From: Frankiales bacterium | GTDB taxonomy: Bacteria; Actinomycetota; Actinomycetes; Mycobacteriales; SCTD01 | Length of the DNA stretch: 64,000 bases | NCBI GenBank assembly: GCA_025465465.1 | Contig: JAODND010000063.1 | Coordinates: forward strand, 34,382-98,381 | Direction: 5' to 3' | Shown here: positions 42,057 to 49,887 of the stretch, in pieces | Numbering within the stretch: position 1 is the first letter of the stretch | Layout: each line of letters begins with the position of its first letter | The notes under the pieces: model-generated | What the model was told of the DNA's origin: nothing | The model's database searches: none | The model's input: the letters and a program-made list of their open reading frames with translations, nothing else | Made by a program: the position numbers and the translations under genes

Positions 42057-43979
42057 ATGACTCACAGCAGCTTCAGGTACGGGATGGCGGACGCCGAGCA
42101 GGCCTCGCTGCGCCACCGGCTGCTCCGGCGGCCGTGGTTCCTGCCGGAGGGGCGCCGGCTGTCGGAGGAGGTCTGGCAGCAGCGCCACTTCGGTCTGACC
42201 TTGCTGCTCTGGGCGCACCTGCCGGTGCTCTACGCGTTCGCGCTGTTCCGCGACCTGACGCCCGTCAACGCCGCGGTGCAGGTCGGGGTGCTGCTCGTCC
42301 CCGCCGTGGGCGCCAGCCTCCCGTCCCTCAGTCGCAACGTGCGCTCCGCGAGCGCCTCGCTGGGCCTCGTGATCGGCGCCTCCGTGCTCGTCCACCTCAG
42401 TGGCGGCTCGATCGAGGCGCACTTCCAGTTCTTCGTGATCCTGGCCTTCCTCACGCTCTACCAGGCCTGGTTGCCGTTTCTGCTCGCACTCCTCTACGTC
42501 GTCGGCGAGCACGGTGTCGTCGGCGCGCTGGATCCCAAGCTCGTCTACAACAACCCCAGCGCCATGGCACACCCATGGCGCTACGCCGCGATCCATGGCG
42601 GGTTCGTGCTCGCCGCGAGCGCCGCGAACGTCCTGAGCTGGCGCCTGACCGAGCAGGAGTCGTTGCGCGACGGACTCACCGGGATGCCCAACCGCGTCGC
42701 GCTCCTGGACACCCTCGACCGCACGCTGCAGAGCAGGGGTCGGCGCAGCACGGCCGTGCTGTTCATCGACCTCGACAACTTCAAGGACGCCAACGACGCC
42801 TTCGGGCACCAGGTCGGTGACGAGCTCCTCATCGCCCTGTCGCGCCGGCTGGGGCGGCAGCTCCGGTTCGGCGACGAGCTGGCCCGGCTGGGTGGCGACG
42901 AGTTCGCGATCGTGCTCACCGACCTGACGACCGAGGACGAGGCGAAGGCCATCGGCGAGCGCCTGCTCGTCTGCCTCCAGGACGAGATCCTGATCGGCGA
43001 CTTCCACCTGGCCGCGTACGCCAGCATCGGACTGGCCTTCGCCGAGGAGGGGATGAGCGCAGCCGACCTGCTCCGCAACGCCGACCTCGCGATGTACGAG
43101 GCCAAGCGCGACGGGGGCAACCGGCTCTGCGAGTACCGACCCAGCCTGCACACCGCCGCCCTGCGGCGCACCGAGCTCGAGGTCGAGCTGCGCTCAGCTC
43201 TCGAGCTGGGCCAGTTCGTGCTGCACTACCAGCCGATCTTCGACGTGGCGAACCACGAGCTCGTCGGGTCCGAGGCGCTCGTCCGCTGGCAGCACCCCAC
43301 CCGCGGCCTGCTGGCACCCGCCGAGTTCATCACCGCCGCCGAGCAGTCAGGTCTGATCATCGCGCTCGGCGCGTGGGTGATCCGGACCGCCTGCCTGCAG
43401 ACCGCCTGCTGGCAGGCGGAGTACCCGGAGCTGCGGAAGCTCACCGTGGCGGTCAACCTGTCGCCGCGGCAGCTCGTCGACAGGGCGCTCATCGGCACCG
43501 TCGCCGAGGCGCTGCACGACAGCAAGCTCTCAGCGTCCTCGCTCTGCCTCGAGATCACCGAAGGGTCCATCATCAAGGACTTCGAGCAGACGCTGCCCGT
43601 GCTCAACGCCCTGCGCACCCTCGGGGTGTCGCTGGCGCTCGACGACTTCGGCACCGGCTACTCCTCCCTCAGCTACCTCAAGCAGCTGCCCGTCGACACG
43701 GTGAAGATCGACCGGTCCTTCGTCGGTGACCTCGGCACCAACAACCCCAACTCGCAGATCGTGACCGCGATCATCGAGCTCGCCCACGCGCTCGGGATGT
43801 CGGTGACGGCTGAGGGTGCCGAGACCTCCTCGCAGCTCGAGTCGCTCAAGGCGATGCGGAGCGACCACGCCCAGGGCTTCTTGCTGGGCCGGCCGATGTC
43901 GACCCAGATGTTCACCGAGGCGCTGACCACGACAGATCGGTTCGCGGTCGCGGTGCCGGTTCCGCGCGGCACGTCGTGA
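42057..43979 (+). CDS. Membrane GGDEF-EAL protein, canonical motifs
   Basis: Bifunctional c-di-GMP enzyme of 640 residues. N-terminal sensor of about five membrane helices with VLVHLSGGSIEAHFQFFVIL and HPWRYAAIHGGF, an actinobacterial integral-membrane input module with conserved His. GGDEF motif ELARLGGDEFAIVL (residue ~285) and complete EAL set: GSEALVRW, NLSPRQL, EITEGS, DDFGTGYSSLSYL, VKIDRSFV, TAEGAE, AQGFLLGRP. Both activities look possible. ATG 42057 gives the family N-terminus. Its stop overlaps the next gene (GTGA). Confidence 0.92.
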   Translation: MTHSSFRYGMADAEQASLRHRLLRRPWFLPEGRRLSEEVWQQRHFGLTLLLWAHLPVLYAFALFRDLTPVNAAVQVGVLLVPAVGASLPSLSRNVRSASASLGLVIGASVLVHLSGGSIEAHFQFFVILAFLTLYQAWLPFLLALLYVVGEHGVVGALDPKLVYNNPSAMAHPWRYAAIHGGFVLAASAANVLSWRLTEQESLRDGLTGMPNRVALLDTLDRTLQSRGRRSTAVLFIDLDNFKDANDAFGHQVGDELLIALSRRLGRQLRFGDELARLGGDEFAIVLTDLTTEDEAKAIGERLLVCLQDEILIGDFHLAAYASIGLAFAEEGMSAADLLRNADLAMYEAKRDGGNRLCEYRPSLHTAALRRTELEVELRSALELGQFVLHYQPIFDVANHELVGSEALVRWQHPTRGLLAPAEFITAAEQSGLIIALGAWVIRTACLQTACWQAEYPELRKLTVAVNLSPRQLVDRALIGTVAEALHDSKLSASSLCLEITEGSIIKDFEQTLPVLNALRTLGVSLALDDFGTGYSSLSYLKQLPVDTVKIDRSFVGDLGTNNPNSQIVTAIIELAHALGMSVTAEGAETSSQLESLKAMRSDHAQGFLLGRPMSTQMFTEALTTTDRFAVAVPVPRGTS

Positions 43980-44563
43980 CGGCGACGGCCCCGGTCGGCG
44001 CCCAGCACGCGGGTCACCTGCTGGTGGGCACGGGCTTCGTGCTGGTCGCCCTCTGCGCGGTCGCGCTCGTCGAGCACCTCAAGGCCCGACCGAAGAAGGC
44101 AGCACGCCGCCGGCCGGCACGGCTGGGGATGCTGTCCGTTGCCGCGACCGGCGCGGCAGCGGGCGGCATCCATCTCGCCGTCGTGCCGAGTCACTGGGCC
44201 CAGGCCGAGATCTACGGCGCGTTCTTCGCGCTGGTGGGCACGACCCAGGTCGTCTGGTCCCTGCTGCTCCTGGTCCGGCCCTCGAGGCCGCTGCTCGGAT
44301 TGAACGTCGCCGCGAACCTGGGTGTCCTGCTCGTGTGGCTGGACTCCCGCACGATCGGCCTGCCGCTCGGTCCGGCCGCCGGGCTGCGCGAGCCGATCGG
44401 CCTGCTCGACCTCGCCTGCGCCGTCATCGAAGTGGCCGGTGTGGTGATCGCCTTGCGGCTGATCCTCCGACCCGAGCGGGCTAGCGCAAGCCCTCGGCCC
44501 GCCGGGCCGACTGCAGCAGCTGCGCGAAGTCGTCGGCGTGCAACTCTGCCAGCTGCTCGGTAG
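43976..44563 (+). CDS. Four-helix membrane protein, unknown function
   Basis: Integral membrane protein of 195 residues with helices at about 14-34, 50-70, 76-98 and 135-155 (LVGTGFVLVALCAVALVEHL, HWAQAEIYGAFFALVGTTQV, LLDLACAVIEVAGVVIALRL). It resembles uncharacterised actinobacterial membrane proteins; no catalytic motif. Start GTG overlaps the GGDEF-EAL stop, so it is co-translated and may assist it. The Arg/Ala-rich tail overlaps the convergent zinc-ribbon gene by 83 bases. Confidence 0.72.
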   Translation: MTATAPVGAQHAGHLLVGTGFVLVALCAVALVEHLKARPKKAARRRPARLGMLSVAATGAAAGGIHLAVVPSHWAQAEIYGAFFALVGTTQVVWSLLLLVRPSRPLLGLNVAANLGVLLVWLDSRTIGLPLGPAAGLREPIGLLDLACAVIEVAGVVIALRLILRPERASASPRPAGPTAAAARSRRRATLPAAR

Positions 44564-44807
44564 CGGTCTTGCGGGCGCGGCGCTCACGCACCTCGAGATC
44601 TCCGGAGCCCACGACGCCCAGCAGCGGAGCGCGCTCGGCAGGTGCCGCTGCACTCGCGGCCCGGACGGTCTTGACCGCTGACGCCCGGGGCGTTCGCGCC
44701 TTCGCAGGAGGACCTGCAACGCAAGAGATGCAGGTCTCCGAGGCGGCGTCGAAGGCATCCTCCTGGAGCACCTTGCGACACTGCACACACCGCCGCCAGG
44801 CAGCCAC
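44481..44807 (-). CDS. Small zinc-ribbon protein, 108 aa
   Basis: GTG 44807 is preceded by AAGGAGG, one of the best ribosome sites in the window. The protein begins VAAWRRCVQCRKVLQEDAF and has a second knuckle ETCISC, so CxxC-N15-CxxC likely binds zinc. The rest is an Ala/Pro/Lys linker and a C-terminal helical region (ATEQLAELHADDFAQLL). No named family. It is masked by a longer same-frame open frame upstream. Possibly nucleic-acid binding, which is a guess. Confidence 0.72.
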   Translation of the reverse strand: MAAWRRCVQCRKVLQEDAFDAASETCISCVAGPPAKARTPRASAVKTVRAASAAAPAERAPLLGVVGSGDLEVRERRARKTATEQLAELHADDFAQLLQSARRAEGLR

Positions 44808-44927
44808 CGATCCTCCTTGACTCGAGCTGCCCCCACCGTACCTATGCCGGTGTTCGCGACAGGCAGCCGTCCCGCGACGAAGGACGCGCCGACCCTCTGA
44901 CCCGAGGTAACGTCCTGGCGAGGGGAG

Positions 44928-46112
44928 GTGACGGAGCTGGTCATCCGCAGAGCTGTCCCAGCAGTTGCTGTCCTCGTCGGTGCGCTCGTCGCCCTCCCCG
45001 CCCCGACCTCTGCAGCCGTACCCGAGGTGGGCTACTCCGTCACGACCGCCGGCGCTGCCGTGCGCGTGGTCTCGACGCAGCAGCCCGCCTTCTCGATCGC
45101 CACCGGTGACCTCGTCGACCAGACCCTTGGCCTCGTCTCGAGCAGCTTCAGCGCCAGCTCGTCGGAGTCGCGCGCGGCCAGCTACTACCCCGGCGACCTG
45201 CTGGCCCAGGCCGGGCAGCTCATCTGCGGGCAGTTCGGTCCCTGTCCTGTCGACCCCCCGGCGTACCCGCTGCTCGCTGAGGCTTCCTGGCCGACGGTGC
45301 GGCACGCGACGGCGGGCACCTCGACTGCCTCCGCGAGCGCGACCTCGAACTCCGGAGCGACCTCGTCGACCCGCCGGCCGTCCGGCGTCGTGACGACCGG
45401 GGCCCTCACCTCGGCAACCAGCACGGTCGTGCGACAGGACGGCCTGCACGTCCATGTCGTGACCACGGTGCAGGACGTGGCCATCGGGCCGCTGGCGATC
45501 GCGAGCGTCCAGGTCTCCGACGATGTCGTCGTCCATCGGGACGGGCGGACCACCTCGGTGCCGCAGGTCGTCGCGGGTCGCGTCACCGTCGCGGGAGCGC
45601 CGGTGGAGCTCGGGTCGACCCCCGTGCCAGTGCTGGCCCGGCGGGGCTTGTCGGTGCGGCTGGTCGGCACCGACGTCGCGGGTGCGCGCAGCGGCGCCAC
45701 CGGCGTGCGCATCGACGTGTCGATGCCCGTCAAGGGAGCCGGCGCGCCGGTGCCGGGAGTGCCGACCCTCGACCGGACCTACGTGGGCTCTGTCGTGCTG
45801 GGCGAGGTCGCCGTCGTCGCGACCCGCGACGACGCCTTCTCGCTGCCGGTCCTGCCGATGCCGCAGCCGCCCGGCACGTCTGGACCCGCCGTGCAGCAAC
45901 CGGTGGTCGGGCTGCCGGTCACGGGCACCGCTCCGGTGGGCCGGTCCTTGCCTCCGGTGCAGCTCGCGCAGCAGCCGTCCACGACGCTGCTGGTCAGGTC
46001 GATCCAGTTGGACGACCTCGGTGACCTCGGCGACCTCTATGCAGTGCTCGTGCTCGGCGCGGCCGTCGGGCTGCTGACGTCGCGTTCGCTGTCGAGGAGG
46101 GCCTGGTCATGA
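44928..46112 (+). CDS. Exported C-terminally anchored protein of LIV cluster 2
   Basis: Predicted surface protein of 394 residues: signal peptide (AVAVLVGALVALPAPTSA), body rich in Ser/Thr/Val with a Cys pair (LICGQFGPCPVD), Pro-rich stalk (residues ~285-345) and C-terminal helix LYAVLVLGAAVGLLTSRSLS. It is related to the protein at 9693-10934: shared TVQDVAIGPLAIASVQVSD, DGRTTS and GRVTVAGAPVEL blocks. First gene of the second LIV operon, coupled by ATGA to the next gene. A TAACGT box lies at 44908-44913. Role unknown. Confidence 0.82.
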   Translation: MTELVIRRAVPAVAVLVGALVALPAPTSAAVPEVGYSVTTAGAAVRVVSTQQPAFSIATGDLVDQTLGLVSSSFSASSSESRAASYYPGDLLAQAGQLICGQFGPCPVDPPAYPLLAEASWPTVRHATAGTSTASASATSNSGATSSTRRPSGVVTTGALTSATSTVVRQDGLHVHVVTTVQDVAIGPLAIASVQVSDDVVVHRDGRTTSVPQVVAGRVTVAGAPVELGSTPVPVLARRGLSVRLVGTDVAGARSGATGVRIDVSMPVKGAGAPVPGVPTLDRTYVGSVVLGEVAVVATRDDAFSLPVLPMPQPPGTSGPAVQQPVVGLPVTGTAPVGRSLPPVQLAQQPSTTLLVRSIQLDDLGDLGDLYAVLVLGAAVGLLTSRSLSRRAWS

Positions 46113-46537
46113 GGCGCGTTCAGCCCTTGCTCGCCTGGGGTCTGGTCGCGGCCGGAGCCCTGCTGCTGCTGCTCGGTTGGTATGGCGTCAGCGGCGAGTC
46201 CTTGACGGCCAAGCAACTCCCGTACCTGGTGTCAGGTGGTCTGGGCGGGATCGCACTCATCGTCGTGGCCGCGTCGCTGCTCACCACCCAGGACGTACAC
46301 CGGCAGCTGGCGCGGCTGGAGCAGGTCGAGCAGCGGGTCACCACGATGTATGAGCTTCTCGTCGAGGAGCTTGTGCCTGCAGCCCTCGACGCCGCCGAGC
46401 TGGTCCGGGTGGCGGGGGGATCGACGTACCACCGACCCACGTGCCCGCTGGTCGTGGGCAAGGAGACGTCGCCGCTGGGGCCGGCCGACCGGCTGGCGCT
46501 CACCCCGTGCGACGTCTGCGCACCGGCAGCAGCCTGA
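46109..46537 (+). CDS. Membrane protein with Ada-like Cys/His metal motif
   Basis: Protein of 142 residues: two membrane helices (LLAWGLVAAGALLLLLGWYG and LVSGGLGGIALIVVAASLL), a coiled-coil-like stretch (RQLARLEQVEQRVTTMYELL), then STYHRPTCPLVVG and LTPCDVCAP. The H-x3-C and C-x2-C spacing recalls the metal site of the Ada N-terminal domain, so a zinc or iron site on the membrane surface is likely. Tightly embedded between the exported protein and LivHM genes, it is probably part of the transporter complex. Confidence 0.78.
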   Translation: MRRVQPLLAWGLVAAGALLLLLGWYGVSGESLTAKQLPYLVSGGLGGIALIVVAASLLTTQDVHRQLARLEQVEQRVTTMYELLVEELVPAALDAAELVRVAGGSTYHRPTCPLVVGKETSPLGPADRLALTPCDVCAPAAA

Positions 46538-46538
46538 C

Positions 46539-48443
46539 GTGCTCCTGACGCTGCAGCTGGCCCTCGCGGGGCTCGCGTTCGGCAGCGTCGCGGCCCTGTC
46601 AGGGATCGGTCTGGTCGTGACCTATCGCGCGACGGGGGTGTTCAACCTCGCGCATGGTGCGGTGGCCACCCTGATCGCCTATGTGCACTGGGAACTGGTC
46701 GTGCGGCAGGACGTGCCGGAGGCGGTCGCCGCGCCGCTCTGCGTCCTCGTGCTCGCGCCGGTGCTGGGGGTGCTCGGGTATCGCGCAGTCTTCCGGCCGT
46801 TGCAGGAGCGCGACGCGTCGCCCGCTGAGGCCCTCGTCACGACCCTCGGCCTGTTCGTCCTCGTGGTCGGCTTCACGACGGTGCTGTGGGGCAACGGTGC
46901 AAAGCGAGCACCCGCGGTCTTCCCGACGGCCCGCTGGGACCTGGGCGAGCTGACGATCCGCTCCGACACCGTCGTCCAGCTCGCGGTCGTCGGCCTCGTC
47001 GCGATCGTGCTGGCGGTCCTCACCGGGCCCACCCGGCTGGGGGCCGACGTGCGCGCCGTCGTCGACCGGCGCGAGCTGGCGCAGCTGTCCGGGGTGGACG
47101 TGGACCGGGTCAACCAGCTGGGCTGGGCCGTCGGCACGGCGCTGTCCGCGATCACCGGGCTGCTGCTCGCGCCGAGTCTGTCGCTCACGCCCTACGGCCT
47201 GACGCTGGTCGTCCTCGAGACGTTCGCGATCCCCGTCCTGGCGCGGCTGTCGAGCCTCGGGGTCGCCACGGTCGCCGGGCTCGGGCTCGGCGTCGCGCAG
47301 GCGGAGCTGACCCAGGTGCACGTGACCCAGGAGCCGTTCGCGACGGCGCTGCAGGCCCTGCAGTCCAACCTGCTGGTCGTCGCCCTGCTGGCCGGGCTGC
47401 TGCTGCTGCCGAGCCTGCGGGAGGTCGGCGACGCGGGGAAGGCGAGGAGCTTCTCGAGCCGTCGTGGCAGGCGCACCTCGCCCCGACGCAGTGTCGTGCT
47501 CTACGCGATCGCGGCCGTCATGCTCGCCTCGCCGCTCGGCTATCCCGCGGAGCAGCTCCGCCAGGCGCAGGCCGTCCCCGGGCTGGCTGTGGTGCTCGTC
47601 AGCATCGTGGTGCTGACCGGCTACGGCGGACGGATCTCGCTCGGGCATGCCGGCTTCGCCGGCCTGGGAGCCCTGTTCTTCGCGAAGCTCAGCAGCGGTG
47701 CACCGGAGCTGGTCGCCCTGGTCGGAGGAATGCTCGCGGCCGGAGCCATCGGGGTGCTGACCGGCTATCCCGCGATCCGCCGGCGCGGGCTCTTCCTCGC
47801 GTTGACCACCTTTGCCGTCGGGGTGACGGTCAGCAGGTTCGTCTTCGAGTCGCCCACGCTGACCTCGGGCATCGACGTCCATCGACCGAGCCTGTTCGGG
47901 CTCTCGCTCGCCGGTGACCACACCTTCTACGCGTTCGAGCTGGCCTGTCTCGTCGTCGCGCTGCTCGTCGTGCGCAATCTCCGGTCGGGACCGCTCGGCC
48001 GTGCCCTGCTCGCGGCGCGCGACAGCGAGCCGGGAGCCCGGGCGAGCGGCCTCGACATCGGGCGGATCACCCTGTTCACCTTCGCCGTCAGCGCGGTGAT
48101 GGCCGGCCTGGGAGGTGCCTTGCTGGCGCAGACCACGCTCTCCTTCGAGTCGCATGCGTTCGACCCGGTGTCCAGCAGCTTGGTCTGGTTCACGGCGGTC
48201 GTGGTGTTCGGTGCAGACAGCGCTGCCGGTGCCGTCCTGGCGTCCGGGCTGTTCGTCGCCATGCAGCTGGTGACGGGCTCCAGCGACGCCGCACTGCTCC
48301 CGATCGGCCTGCTCGCTGTCCTGTTGGGGCGGTTCCCCGGCGGTGTGCTGGCCGGCCTCGGTGCGGCAGGCCGGCCGGTGTCGGCGCCGGTCGCCGACCG
48401 GCGGTTGTCGCCGACGGGCCGAGCGCTGGTGAGGCAGCAGTGA
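46539..48443 (+). CDS. Fused LivH-LivM branched-chain-type ABC permease
   Basis: LIV-family permease of 634 residues with both halves fused. LivH part: GIGLVVTYRATGVFNLAHGA near residue 25 and a helix set to about 300; LivM part from about 325 with GYGGRISLGHAGFAGLGALF and GYPAIRRRGLFLALTTFAVG. GTG 46539 lies one base after the previous stop. Paralogous to the permease at 7838-9706. Overlaps LivG by four bases (GTGA). Confidence 0.92.
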   Translation: MLLTLQLALAGLAFGSVAALSGIGLVVTYRATGVFNLAHGAVATLIAYVHWELVVRQDVPEAVAAPLCVLVLAPVLGVLGYRAVFRPLQERDASPAEALVTTLGLFVLVVGFTTVLWGNGAKRAPAVFPTARWDLGELTIRSDTVVQLAVVGLVAIVLAVLTGPTRLGADVRAVVDRRELAQLSGVDVDRVNQLGWAVGTALSAITGLLLAPSLSLTPYGLTLVVLETFAIPVLARLSSLGVATVAGLGLGVAQAELTQVHVTQEPFATALQALQSNLLVVALLAGLLLLPSLREVGDAGKARSFSSRRGRRTSPRRSVVLYAIAAVMLASPLGYPAEQLRQAQAVPGLAVVLVSIVVLTGYGGRISLGHAGFAGLGALFFAKLSSGAPELVALVGGMLAAGAIGVLTGYPAIRRRGLFLALTTFAVGVTVSRFVFESPTLTSGIDVHRPSLFGLSLAGDHTFYAFELACLVVALLVVRNLRSGPLGRALLAARDSEPGARASGLDIGRITLFTFAVSAVMAGLGGALLAQTTLSFESHAFDPVSSSLVWFTAVVVFGADSAAGAVLASGLFVAMQLVTGSSDAALLPIGLLAVLLGRFPGGVLAGLGAAGRPVSAPVADRRLSPTGRALVRQQ

Positions 48444-49198
48444 CCGTGCTCGAGGGGATCGGGATCACCAAGCGCTTCGGGGGTCGGGTGGCCGTCGAGG
48501 ACGTGAGCGTCGCGGTCCATGCCGGCCGCGTCGCCGCGGTCATCGGGCCGAACGGAGCGGGCAAGACCACGCTGTTCTCGTGCCTCACCGGCGCGACCGC
48601 CCTCGACAGCGGGACGGTGCTGCTCGACGGCTCGGACGTCACGTCGCGGGGTGCCGACGACCGCGCCCGCCGGGGCCTGGGCCGCACCTTCCAGCGGTTG
48701 TCGGTCTTCGGGTCGCTGTCGGTCGCCGACAACCTGCTCGTGGGTGCCGAGGCCACCCGCCGCACCCCGCTCTGGCGTGGCCTGCTCGGACTGCCCGACC
48801 GACGGGCGTCGGGAGACGCGGGCCGCGTCGACCGGGTCCTCGCGCTGCTGGGGCTCGAGGACGTCCGCGACCAGGAGGCCCGCACGCTGTCGACCGGGCG
48901 GCTCCGGCTGGTGGAGCTCGGCCGGGCGCTCTGCGGCGAGCCCCGGGTGCTGCTGCTCGACGAGCCGGCCAGCGGGCTCAGTGACGCGGAGACCGACGGG
49001 CTGCGCGCCGTCCTCCGAGCGGTCGCCGACGACGGCGTCGCCGTGCTGCTCGTCGAGCATGACGTGCGCCTGGTGCTCGACGTCGCCGACCACGTCTACG
49101 CACTCGCACAGGGCCGGATGCTCAGCTCCGGCACCCCGGACGAAGTGGCCGCCGACCCCGCCGTGCGGAGCGCCTACCTCGACAGGACGCGGGCGTGA
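48440..49198 (+). CDS. LIV-type ABC ATPase, LivG-like
   Basis: ATPase of 252 residues. Walker A VIGPNGAGKTTLFSCLTG, Q-loop in RTFQRLSVF, Walker B RVLLLDEPASGL, H-loop LLVEHDVRLV. The signature helix reads LSTGRLRLVELGRAL where LSYGQ/LSGGQ is usual; the Gly is kept but the rest is weak. This may mean asymmetric ATP sites with LivF, which has a full signature. Co-translated with LivHM and LivF (GTGA overlaps). Confidence 0.92.
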   Translation: MTVLEGIGITKRFGGRVAVEDVSVAVHAGRVAAVIGPNGAGKTTLFSCLTGATALDSGTVLLDGSDVTSRGADDRARRGLGRTFQRLSVFGSLSVADNLLVGAEATRRTPLWRGLLGLPDRRASGDAGRVDRVLALLGLEDVRDQEARTLSTGRLRLVELGRALCGEPRVLLLDEPASGLSDAETDGLRAVLRAVADDGVAVLLVEHDVRLVLDVADHVYALAQGRMLSSGTPDEVAADPAVRSAYLDRTRA

Positions 49199-49887
49199 TC
49201 GAGCTCGAGCTGCGACGGGCGCGCGCCGGCTATGGACCGGTCGAGGCCCTGCACGGCGTCGACCTGGCCGTCGCGGCAGGTCGCCTCACCGCCCTGCTCG
49301 GACCGAACGGCGCCGGCAAGACGACGCTGCTGTCGGTGCTGGCCGGGCTTGTCCCGCTGCGCACGGGATCGCTTTCGTGGCAGGGGAAGTCGGTCTCCGG
49401 ATGGTCGGTCGCGGAGCGGGTACGGCGGGGCATGCTGCTGGTGCCCGAGGGTCGGGGGACGTTCGCGGGGCTGACCGTCGAGGAGAACCTGCGGGTCTTC
49501 GCGCGCGGTCGTGACCCGGGCGCGGCGCTGGCAGCCTTCCCGGTGCTGGAGGCGCGCCGGGGTCAGCGGGCCGGCTCGCTGTCGGGGGGCGAGCAGCAGA
49601 TGCTCGCGGTGAGCCGCGCTCTGCTGCAGCGACCGCGCGTGCTGCTGCTCGACGAGCTCTCGTCCGGCCTCGCGCCGCAGGTGGCCGCGCAGCTGCTCGC
49701 CCTGGCGCGCCGGCTCGCGGACGAGGGGATGACCGTGGTGCTGGTCGAGCAGTACGCCGACGAGGCGCTCGCCATCGCTGACCACGTGCACGTGCTCGGC
49801 CGCGGGTCGGTCGTGTTCTCCGGCGAGCCTGGCGAGCTCGTCGACGGCGTACCCGGGGTGACGCGCTCCGTCAGGGCTGGTAGCTGA
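49195..49887 (+). CDS. LIV-type ABC ATPase, LivF-like
   Basis: ATPase of 230 residues. Walker A LLGPNGAGKTTLLSVLAG, LIV-type VPEGRGTFAGLTVEENL, signature GSLSGGEQQMLAVSRALL, Walker B RVLLLDELSSGLAP, and Gln in place of the switch His (VLVEQYAD), normal for LivF. It completes the importer whose receptor gene lies tail to tail, overlapping by 17 bases on the other strand. No other LIV ATPases are in the window, so it may also serve the 7838-9706 permease. Confidence 0.93.
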   Translation: MIELELRRARAGYGPVEALHGVDLAVAAGRLTALLGPNGAGKTTLLSVLAGLVPLRTGSLSWQGKSVSGWSVAERVRRGMLLVPEGRGTFAGLTVEENLRVFARGRDPGAALAAFPVLEARRGQRAGSLSGGEQQMLAVSRALLQRPRVLLLDELSSGLAPQVAAQLLALARRLADEGMTVVLVEQYADEALAIADHVHVLGRGSVVFSGEPGELVDGVPGVTRSVRAGS

